NCBI GenBank assembly: GCA_022749755.1
Contig: CM040450.1
Location: 12,918,913-12,982,912 of the forward strand
Direction: 5' to 3'
DNA: 64,000 nt
Source of the DNA: Azadirachta indica
Lineage: Eukaryota > Streptophyta > Magnoliopsida > Sapindales > Meliaceae
Each line of letters opens with the position of its first letter. Position 1 is the first letter of the stretch. The position numbers were made by a program, and so were the translations under genes. This document shows positions 30,101 to 37,619 of the stretch, in pieces. Under the pieces are notes generated by a model, which did not search any database, was not told the DNA's origin, and was given only the letters and a program-made list of their open reading frames with translations.

Positions 30101-31108
30101 AAACGAGTTTGGATCTTCCAACTCCACACCTTCAAAGTGATCTTGTTGGCATATTTAGGAAGTTTCCCAGTAAAACCATCACCAAAGAGTGAACCCAAAT
30201 CGTCAACTGTTTCACTAGTCTTCTTTTGCAACCTTTTCTTCTTATTCTTCTTACGTAATCCCTTATCCTCTGCCTCAAATTCTGCATCAACTTCAGCATG
30301 GATTTCATCCCGCTCTTTCTGAGTCAATAAATTTCCCCCACCTGTGAAAGTACATATAAATCATTATAATAAACAAAGTAAATTTAATGTTAAGGCTTGT
30401 TTGGTTCCAAAAATGCATAAAAAAAATTATGCTAGTACAGCTAATACAGCCGCTAGTGGTAATGTTGCGTTCAGAGTATGTTTGGTGCTATAAAAAGCAC
30501 TTTCCCTAGAAGTGTTAGGTTAAAACAGACAAAAGCTTTATAAAAAAATCCCATTGCTGCAAACTTTAGATGATCAAAAAGGCACATGGAATGCCTTCCT
30601 GAAAAACATAATTTACGGGAAATTTTGCTTTCTGGTGTTTTCTAAGTCCTACTAGCACTCAAGGTGCTTCCTGGAAAAGCATTTTTGATAGGTACTTTTC
30701 TAGACAGACGCAATTCATGGGTGCTTTTGCGGAAGCACTCTCTGATTCCAAAGACCACTTAAACTACTTCCGGTAGTAGAAGCATTTATTTTTGGAGCTT
30801 TTCCAGAAAGCACTTCCACAGAAGCACCCGAAGTGCCCGCTCAAACCAGAAGATAAAATAACCTTTCACTATTTTAAACTCGATTTTCCTCAAAACCAGG
30901 TGGGAAATAAATTTCAAAAGAGCAATTAAAACTCCGAACCTCGAGGGAAGACCGGTACATCATCCTCGACCTGCAAAGCGAGAGATTGTGACTGAACGTC
31001 GTCGTTCTGCTGCTTCTTTGTTGCTTTGAACGGTTTCTTCGAAGCTTTGTTAAATTTCGTACCGTCTTTTGAGCTTTTCTTCTGTGATTTCTTAGATGAC
31101 GCTGTCAT
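11459..31108 (-). CDS. RRP5: RRP5/PDCD11 rRNA biogenesis protein, 40 exons, complete
   Basis: The ortholog in yeast (Rrp5) and Arabidopsis (AT3G11964) is a nucleolar SSU-processome factor needed for pre-rRNA cleavages on both the 18S and 5.8S sides. Forty exons join in frame to 1924 aa (1937 if the upstream ATG at 31147 is used). First exons: 31108-30940, 30341-30130, 29197-29057, 28943-28770, 27876-27777. Last exons: 13373-12994, 12903-12727, 12479-12383, 12302-12147, 12065-11835, 11749-11666, 11566-11459. Residues 1-127 are a basic Lys/Ser-rich tail with [17 protein letters not shown]. Residues ~128-1514 carry a long run of S1 RNA-binding repeats (at least twelve; e.g. [42 protein letters not shown]). 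Residues ~1515-1640 are an acidic, charged linker. Residues ~1641-1924 are HAT/TPR-like helical repeats ([22 protein letters not shown]). The end [15 protein letters not shown] is typical of the family. No frame breaks were found. Confidence 0.96.
12994..13373 (-). other. RRP5: RRP5 exon encoding the acidic linker between S1 and HAT parts
   Basis: Exon 34 (380 nt) finishes the last S1 repeat ([13 protein letters not shown]) and then encodes a Ser/Asp/Glu-rich stretch ([14 protein letters not shown]) followed by [13 protein letters not shown]. Such charged linkers join the S1 and HAT modules in RRP5 proteins, which can act separately in yeast. That role comes from family knowledge and is not visible here. 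Confidence 0.9.
15282..15900 (-). other. RRP5: Largest RRP5 exon (exon 29), encoding several S1 repeats
   Basis: At 619 nt this exon is several times longer than most others in the gene. It encodes parts of three S1 units ([58 protein letters not shown]). The flanking signals fit: an acceptor just above 15900 and the donor GTAAGT just below 15282. Confidence 0.9.
16022..16222. repeat. ~120-bp direct duplication in an RRP5 intron
   Basis: The block beginning ACCAAATAGTATGTAATAAA occurs at 16028 and again at 16148, and about 60 bases after each start are nearly identical. The second copy runs to about 16222. The duplication lies in the intron 15901-16330 and touches no splice site. The low divergence suggests a recent local event. 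Confidence 0.9.
19452..19640 (+). mobile_element. Possible tRNA-derived SINE remnant in an RRP5 intron
   Basis: The segment AGTTAAGTGGTTAAGACC (near 19459) resembles a pol III A box. AGGTTTCAACACTC (near 19496) resembles a B box at a SINE-like spacing of ~36 nt. The rest is a short non-coding tail. It lies in the 1-kb intron between RRP5 exons 21 and 22 and is antisense to the gene. I could not locate target-site duplications with confidence, so the call is tentative. Confidence 0.4.
21130..21188. repeat. Compound microsatellite (AT)n-(GATA)n in an RRP5 intron
   Basis: About ten AT repeats run directly into about ten GATA repeats. It lies in the intron between RRP5 exons 16 and 17, only ~12 bases from the donor of exon 16 (exon low end 21200). 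It is likely polymorphic and could serve as a marker. Confidence 0.97.
22726..22797. repeat. Short tandem duplication (37-bp period) in an RRP5 intron
   Basis: Two adjacent copies of CAGTCA-R-AA-Y-GCAATGGTCTTC share the following TTCATCCTAAAAACT and start at 22726 and 22763. They differ at only a few bases. They lie inside the long intron between RRP5 exons 14 and 15 (21900-23147). Confidence 0.9.
30394..30850. mobile_element. MITE-like foldback element in RRP5 intron 1
   Basis: The segment opens with GGCTTGTTTGGTTCCAAAAA and closes with GCCCGCTCAAACCAGAAG, so its ends are roughly inverted copies (GTTTGGTT against CAAACCAG). The interior has repeated AGCACTT/AAGTGCT-type words on both strands, as in palindromic plant MITEs. 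It fills most of the 599-bp first intron (30342-30939). No coding potential is present. The superfamily is not decidable here. Confidence 0.6.
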
Positions 31109-31860
31109 TCTGTTGATTTTTCTTGATAATTTGCTTTCTGGAATCAAATATTTTCAGTTTACATTCAGAATAATAGCAGCGAAAGTTTGTTTTTAGCAAG
31201 AACTGAGAAGCCGAGAAGGGTTTAACGAGGTTTAAGAATAGGAAGAACAAAGGAGCCACATCTGGCGACTAGGTATTGTTAATAATTCGGGTCGGGTTAA
31301 ACAACATAACTCGTATGCTACGCCGGGTTTGAGCCCTCCGAACACATTTCGAATTTTATAAGGAAAATTAACATAATCCCCCTCACCTTGGGGGAAAGTG
31401 CAGGTATCCTGAGAAATTAGGATAGGAGAAAACTACTATTTAAAAATCGTACCAAACAAACACATTTAAATAAAAACATAATTTATTCATTTATATTATA
31501 TCTATCTACTGGAGTATGGAGATTAATAATGATGATATCATAAGGGGTAATTAGGTTACTATAGTTAGCGTTGGGACTTATTTATTAAATTATGTTAACC
31601 ATGTAGTTCTTAAATAAATATTTAAGACGTTAGGCACCTATATGATAAAATCTTCATTTGTGTTGCAGGCTTGGACTTCTGGGCCTTTAGTGATATAAGC
31701 GTGTGGGCCGGTAACTTTATTCATCAGACTACAAGAATTGGCGGCCCTGTCAAAACAACTGCTGACCGTTGATTCAATTCGGCTAGAAGCACATCAACGG
31801 CTGAAATTGGACAACCCGTGGAAAAGCGTATGAGAGGAGAAGCTTCTGGACAATCAGCAG
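31109..31860. promoter_or_regulatory. Divergent promoter region shared by RRP5 and the SCL-type SR gene
   Basis: The two genes are head to head. The RRP5 start is at 31108 and the first SR-gene exon probably begins near 31890. The stretch from about 31420 to 31640 is AT-rich, while both flanks are more mixed. Two TGGGCC (site II-like) words lie at 31680-31685 and 31704-31709. Such elements are common in plant promoters of ribosome-biogenesis and proliferation genes. Which gene they serve is an inference. Confidence 0.6.
31680..31709 (+). promoter_or_regulatory. Pair of TGGGCC site II-like elements
   Basis: Exact TGGGCC occurs at 31680 and 31704, 24 bases apart. Clustered TGGGCY elements are known TCP-binding sites in plant ribosomal and cell-cycle promoters. 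Here they lie upstream of the SR gene and ~570 bp upstream of the RRP5 start codon. Confidence 0.55.
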
Positions 31861-31867
31861 ATATAAG
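31861..31867 (+). promoter_or_regulatory. Possible TATA box of the SR-protein gene
   Basis: ATATAAG lies within GCAGATATAAGAGCGG, about 100 bases before the 5'UTR splice donor at 31960. That would place the transcription start near 31890-31900. There is no direct evidence for the start. Confidence 0.35.
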
Positions 31868-31960
31868 AGCGGAGAAACAAAATATAGCCGAAGAAGTCAG
31901 AGAGAAGAAAACAAAAGGATTTAAGAGCAAATTCTGCGTTTCATTCATTTGAGTTCTGAG

Positions 31961-32886
31961 GTATGTCTCGTCATGTCTCTGTATTTCTGATTTATTTTGG
32001 TTGTGATGATTATTATTTGTTTATTTTTTTATTCTGGTGATTAAATTTTAGATTTATCGGTTTGAAATTGAAAATTTATTGAGAGATTGATTTGTATGTG
32101 TTGTATAGGGTGATCTATTTGAATGATACTGTAGTTTATTTGGGCTGATTGTGAGATTGAGGAAGGAAAGTAGAAATTTGTACGCTTATTAATTTTAATT
32201 GAAAAATATTTTTATTTTTTATTTTGTTTAGGTTAATAACTACTGATTGGTTTGATGAAGTTATTTATTGATTACAGTGATATAGGCTTTGTTTAATTCT
32301 TCTTTCTTGTGATGTCAGCTAGCGTTAATGATCATTTTGTTTATTTATTGATTATTTTTTTACACTCAATGTTTAATATCCAAAATAGAATGAAGATTTT
32401 GTGGGGTGTTTTTTGTGTGAAACTAATAGGGATTCGGTAACATTTGAAACCTCGAAAATAGGTTTTGATAGAAAGGAAAATTAAGGGGCTTTTCAGAAGA
32501 CATCATTAAATCTTCTATGGGTTTTTCACAAGTAGTTAACACCTTTGGCTTGATGTTGAGGTATTCTAATTTTAGAAAAAGAAGAAAAAAAAAATTCATT
32601 TAGCAGTGTCTTCTACTGAACATTGTTGTGAATGAGATGAGATTGCGTACTTCTTGTGAATTTAATAAAAAAATGCTATGTTAGGTCACACTTGATGAAT
32701 GATTCTTATGATTATTATGTGAGTGATGGGATTTCATGAACCACCATCATTCAAATTGATTGCTTACTGAATCGTGTTATAGCGTTGTCTGTGCATGAAC
32801 AAATACAGACATGGGGAGAAAATAATTGATGCATGTTAATTTTTTTTATGCGTCTAATTGTTTCTTTTTCTATTGGCTTGTCACAG
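31961..32886 (+). other. 5'UTR intron of the SR-protein gene
   Basis: The leader exon ends GTTCTGAG before the donor GTATGTCTCG at 31961. The acceptor is CACAG at 32882-32886, and 19 bases later comes the ATG at 32906. The 926-nt T-rich first intron is typical of plant SR genes, where leader introns often raise expression. Confidence 0.75.
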
Positions 32887-32905
32887 GTTGCAAGAGTTGG
32901 TGCAA

Positions 32906-35177
32906 ATGAGGGGCCGAAGCTACAGTTACAGTCCTTCACCACCAAGGGACTATGGCAGGAGATATCGCAGCCCCGGCCCTAGGGGTCGCTATGGAGGTCG
33001 TGGTAGAGACCTTCCAACTAGTCTCCTGGTTCGCAACCTTCGCCATGATTGCAGGTTTGTGTCCTTGTCTTTTTTGCTATTTGGCTCTTGTGGGATGTTG
33101 ATATTGTCTCAATTGATTCAATCATTTATTTAAAATGGTTTATGCTTTGTTACTTTTCTGATATGTAGAATTTTAAACAGCCATAAAAATATTAGATGCT
33201 TACTATCAGTACGCTTCACTGAGATTAGTGTAGCATTTTGGTTATGTTCCATATACAAATTTCTTATGTAATTCTTATGTTTACCATGTATGCTAGTTGG
33301 TCAGATTATCATTCAGGCTGTAGGATTTGTTCTTCTTATTACACGTGATTTTGTGTATAAGACCAGATTGTAGACTTGGCTTTTTGCTGAGTAATTAACC
33401 AAACACTTATGTTGCTTGATGACTTAGAGATTGATACTCTATCTTTTGCTTAATTTTGGTAGTTCTTCCTGCTGAGACTTATAAAAGCATATATGATTTG
33501 CAGGCCAGAAGATCTCCGTGGACCATTTGGGCAGTTTGGTCGATTGAAGGACATCTACTTGCCTCGAGATTATTATACTGGGTAATTATATATGCTGTTC
33601 TACATTCAATAGTTTTTTCTATCAGTAACTGAATCAATTGAATAATAAATCTGGACTTGTATGCCTTCCTTCCGTCTTACATGAGTGTTTGGTGTGGGGT
33701 TGTTTCTTTATCAACTATAATTGGTTTATGGGAATTTGGCTGTTTTTATTGAAAGTGTTGAAGACACCAATCAAGTAATAAGAGAACTGTGTTGAAGAGA
33801 ACAATGAAGTATTAAGAGTACTCTGTTGAAGACAACTTCAAGTAATGAGTACTGTTCAAGATGATCTTAATGTCAATCAAGATGAGAAGGAAGTTGGGTT
33901 TGAATACATTGTGAAGAAGTTCAAGTCTTGAAGAATATCAACTCAATTAAATTTTTGGGTCCCACAAGGTTAGCAGCCACATGATTGTTTTACTTGAATT
34001 ATATGAAGCTTGGGCTTGTGCGTCTCATAATCTTCCATATATAATTGGAGTAAGGAGCATGTTAATGATTTTTTGCTACCCAAAAAAAATTTGCTTCACA
34101 TTGTATGCATATTTTTATTTTTATTGTTTTTCTGAAACTTACAAGTATATATGTTGCAGGGAGCCACGAGGTTTTGGATTTGTTCAGTATATAGATCCTG
34201 CTGATGCTGCAGATGCCAAATATCATATGGATGGTTACGTACTTCTAGGCCGAGAACTGACTGTTGTATTTGCTGAGGAAAACAGGAAGAAGCCTTCAGA
34301 AATGAGGGCAAGAGAACGTTACAGGTAAGTATCGGTTCTTTGGCTTTGTTAGCTGATATTTGGAATTTCTTCACACTTTTTAACAGATTTAGTAGTTCTT
34401 GCTAAAAAACAAGATAAACTAATATCAGTAAAAGGATTTACAAGTGGACAAGATATCCATAAAAAACAAGTGTACAAAAGTGACCGGATGTACACAAAAG
34501 ATTAATATCAGCATTGTTGATGTTTCTATGTAAAGATATCCATAAAAGAACAAGGGTATACCGTCCAAGAATCCCAAAAGTGACTGGATGTATACAAAAA
34601 ATTAATATCAGCAATGTTGATGTTTTTATGTAAGTTACTCGGTTTGCTATCGTTTTCTAACTCACAGTGCCTATTTTGAGTATGTTAAGATTGAAAAAGA
34701 TAAGCTTCAAATTTACTAGAGTTTAACATATGAGATTTCTTTTGCTCTAAAATGCTTACCTTGGCTTTTAGTTCTAAGATGTGGCAAGTCTGATGTTTGA
34801 ATCTATTGCTGTCAGTGGTCGATCATATGATCGCAGACGGTCTCCACCTCGTTATTCTCGATCACCTCGCTATGGACGAAGTTATTCTCGCAGTCCAGAT
34901 TATTATTCCCCTTCCCCCAGGCAAAGGCGGTACTACTCAAGGTATGTAATTTCTTTCCCCTCATTGGTACTGTTCTAATGTCGTACTATCTCGCCCTCAA
35001 TTTAGGAGAAACTGGAGAAAGAATCAATGTTTTTGATATGTCATCTATCACCAATGCAGGTCAATATCGCCTAGAGACAGAATGTACAGAGAGCAATCAT
35101 ACTCAAGGTCGCCATATGGCTCCAGGAGCAGGAGTCCAAGCAGGAGCAGGAGTCGGAGCCTGGACTATTCTAGATAA
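32906..35177 (+). CDS. SR splicing factor, SCL30A/SCL33-like, six coding exons, complete
   Basis: Exons 32906-33054, 33504-33581, 34160-34324, 34816-34941 and 35060-35177 join in frame to 211 aa. (These are five coding exons; with the leader exon the gene has six.) Residues 1-37 are an Arg/Ser/Gly/Tyr-rich tail beginning MRGRSYSYSPSPP. Residues ~38-115 form one RRM with RNP2 (LLVRNL) and RNP1 (RGFGFVQY). From ~130 an RS domain rich in SPRY/SRSP ends in SRSLDYSR. Plant SCL proteins act in the nucleus in splice-site choice and spliceosome assembly. The wording of the RRM (DIYLPRDYYTG, LTVVFAEENRKKP) places it with SCL30A/SCL33 and not SCL30. The RS tail is shorter than in the Arabidopsis proteins (about 260-290 aa from memory). 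The exon between RNP2 and RNP1 is followed by a GAAG-rich intron likely used in autoregulated splicing. Confidence 0.93.
33760..33933 (+). promoter_or_regulatory. GAAG-repeat cluster, candidate intronic splicing regulatory element
   Basis: Nine GAAG words lie in the intron 33582-34159: at 33760, 33794, 33806, 33828, 33886, 33890, 33913, 33916 and 33930. The surrounding DNA is purine-rich and unlike the T-rich remainder of the intron. Arabidopsis SCL33 is reported to bind GAAG repeats in its own long intron and so autoregulate splicing. The same intron position and motif here suggest a conserved element. Confidence 0.7.
34450..34634. repeat. Imperfect ~85-100-bp tandem duplication in an SR-gene intron
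   Basis: The block AGATATCCATAAAA...ATTAATATCAGC...GTTGATGTTT(C/T)TATGTAA occurs at 34450-34532 and 34533-34634. The second copy carries an extra ~20 bases. It lies in the intron 34325-34815 and has no coding potential. Confidence 0.85.
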
Positions 35178-36516
35178 GTAGTTAGTTCACTGTTAATAGT
35201 AACTTCCATGCGAGCAGCATTTGGATGAATAGTTCACTTTCCTTGGTGATGATAATAATTCCAGACTATTTCTGGTTAATTAGTTGGTAGCAAGCAAAGA
35301 TGTCAGACTTGTAAGACATTGTTCTTGATGGAACTCTTGTTTTCAGCGAGTGGATTGCGAGTTACAGAAGGGTCTTAAACCCTGTTCTACAATTTTATCT
35401 TACTCTGCTTGGAAATGCATAGATTGCTTCAATACAAAGGTTCTCAGTTATTGACAAGCCCGCCTGCGAGGTTATAATCAGTCTGTTGTTATCTTATCTT
35501 AAGGGCTCAACGTAATGATCTGCTGATTATAGCAAAGATTTTAAAATTGCCTGTATCATAAAATAAAATTACGCGAGTGTAAATAAAATAATAATTGATT
35601 ACCGTTAACTGCCAATAAATAGGATTTTCGAATATTAACGTTTATATTTTAGGAATAAAATATAAAAAACTGCATTTACAAATATATCAATCAAATTAAA
35701 ATCTATGACAGCATATTATTAAATATCTTCACAGAAAATATGGCCGAGGATTTGTGATTTTCTATCTAAATACAAAAAAAACCGTGACGGTAACTCTAAT
35801 TGGCCCAAGGATAAACTGATTAAGCCCAATCCCCAAGGTGAGCAAAGAAGTCGCTTTACACGTTGGTATGTTTTAGGGTAAGTCGTTTATCCGATATATG
35901 TATCAGAGGCATAATCATCACCAGTCCGTCTAACTCTATTATTTCAATTATTATTAATATGATTAATAATATTTAACAGTGCAGGCTCCGTCATAGGAAT
36001 TAACGAAACAATTAAAAGTTTGAAACATAAATAAATAAATATACAGAACTAAACCCGCCTCTGCTTCCTTAGTATTAAATGATTATATTTTTCTCCTCAT
36101 TAAATGGAAAGCGGGATGTGCTGATTTTTGCGTCGAAACGAGAGTGAATTGCCAAACTCCATTCTTATGCATGTTTTGAATTATCAACTCTTGAAGGGAA
36201 TGGTGGTATATATGCATGCATGTCAATATACAATCTAAATCCCAAAACATTGTTCAATTACAAGAAATTATATATTCTCGCGTCGCATCAATGTTATTGA
36301 TCCAAAATACTAAATTAAAGAGATTCAACTTTAACCTAACTTTTTTAAGAGAGTGGTTTTAATTTCTTTGCCTTCCTCGGACATGCACAAATTCAGAAGC
36401 ACTGTACAAAATCTCCATTCTTTTCCTTTCTCAACACATACAAAACTATTTTACAATCAACACTCAAAAAGTTATCGAATACAATAACAAAACTTAACCA
36501 CCCAAAATCTTACGCA
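35178..36516. other. Convergent intergenic region between the SR and F-box/kelch genes
   Basis: The first ~390 bases are probably the SR-gene 3'UTR, with an AATAAA polyadenylation signal at 35562-35567. The rest is AT-rich without coding potential. The part from ~36300 to 36516 is likely the 3'UTR of the minus-strand F-box/kelch gene. I see no repeat or RNA gene. Confidence 0.5.
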
Positions 36517-37542
36517 TCAGATCTCTACACAGCAACCAGATTGTACAAAACCCTTGTACTCTTCACCCACGTCCAACTTCCTTAATTTACCATTTTGCCC
36601 CTCCACCACAAAACATTCTTGCGGCCCGCCTTGATAATCCGACCCGCAAAGAAAAGTCCTTTCTCCCATCTGGATCCTACACGTCCCCACCCGGATTACC
36701 GGGTCGGAATCAACCCACGAGAAAAACTTCCCTTCTCTCCGCACCACGACGCTCGACCTCGGACAATGGTTCGGCTTCGACGCGTTCTCAACGCGCTTCC
36801 ACTCACCCGACCCGAATTCATACGACTCAGCGCTTCCCTCGAACATTCCTTGCCTTTCCGTTTTGTACCCGCTCACGACCCAGAACTCCGACCCGATTAC
36901 CATTCCCTCGCACTCGTCTCGTTCCTGACTCATCCGAGTCAACTCGGTCCACTCGTCGTTGCTCACGTCATAAGCCCAGGCGGAGCTCAACGCGTTCTTG
37001 TTCTCGTCGTGGCCGCCAGCGATGATGACCCGGCCGTCTACCTCTCCGGCCGCGAAGAACGACCGGTTGTCAGGCATGTTTTCGCCTTGGCGCCAATTCC
37101 GAGTCGTGAAATCATAGACGAACACGTCGCTCACCGGGTTGAAACTCGCCGGATCCCACCCGCCGATCACTACAAGCTTCCCTTGCGAACTCGCCACCTG
37201 GCAAAACAAAGGAAGCCCGTCTGGATACTTCGGAACCGGGTCAAGCCGGTCCCAGGACTGACTCGCCGGGTCAAAAACTGTCACCGCCAAACTCAACGAA
37301 CCGAGCGGCTTAAGAACATCCGAACGAAAATGAACCGAAAGTTGCTGCTGCACCAAGCAAACAACCCTACGAGTTAATCCGTTCCGTTTCCTGTAATTAT
37401 AAAACTCTCTGCTCCGAATAATCTCCCGCCAGCGCTTGCAAACTTGCGTGGCGACTCGGTGAGTGGAGTAATGCAACCGAGTTAAGCATTCGAGAGCAAT
37501 TTCTTCCGGAAACCCAGGTATCAAATCTACAAACTCAATCAT
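36517..37542 (-). CDS. KMD-type F-box/kelch-repeat protein, intronless
   Basis: A single 341-aa open frame matches the plant family of At1g80440/At1g15670 (KISS ME DEADLY proteins). These are SCF substrate receptors reported to target type-B response regulators of cytokinin signalling and phenylalanine ammonia-lyase for degradation. Residues ~5-50 form the F-box (LIPGFPEEIALECLTRLHYS, then CKRWREIIRS). Kelch units follow, with GKLVVIGGWDP near 118-130, GRVIIAGGHDENKNALSS near 170-190 and a degenerate unit at SEFWVVSGY. The length is normal for the family and the lack of introns is typical. The gene is markedly GC-richer than its surroundings. A 260-codon antisense frame at 36595-37377 is a composition artefact. 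The start MIEFVDLIPGFP fits the family N-terminus. Confidence 0.94.
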   Translation of the reverse strand: MIEFVDLIPGFPEEIALECLTRLHYSTHRVATQVCKRWREIIRSREFYNYRKRNGLTRRVVCLVQQQLSVHFRSDVLKPLGSLSLAVTVFDPASQSWDRLDPVPKYPDGLPLFCQVASSQGKLVVIGGWDPASFNPVSDVFVYDFTTRNWRQGENMPDNRSFFAAGEVDGRVIIAGGHDENKNALSSAWAYDVSNDEWTELTRMSQERDECEGMVIGSEFWVVSGYKTERQGMFEGSAESYEFGSGEWKRVENASKPNHCPRSSVVVRREGKFFSWVDSDPVIRVGTCRIQMGERTFLCGSDYQGGPQECFVVEGQNGKLRKLDVGEEYKGFVQSGCCVEI

Positions 37543-37574
37543 TTTCTTTTGAAAAACACTTTTCTTTCATCAAA

Positions 37575-37582
37575 TTATTTAT
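37575..37582 (-). promoter_or_regulatory. TATA-like motif upstream of the F-box/kelch gene
   Basis: Read on the minus strand, CCCTATAAATAATT lies 33-40 bases before the ATG. This would imply a very short leader, so another TATA-like word further up (near 37605, CTATAAATC on the minus strand) may be the one used. Confidence 0.3.
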
Positions 37583-37619
37583 AGGGAGAGCTGCTGCAAC
37601 TTGATTTATAGATTTTATT

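Noticed and set aside
36595..37377. 260-codon open frame antisense to the F-box/kelch gene
   Set aside because: It is the reverse strand of a GC-rich intronless gene and has Arg/Pro/His-rich composition with no domain. This is a typical antisense artefact.
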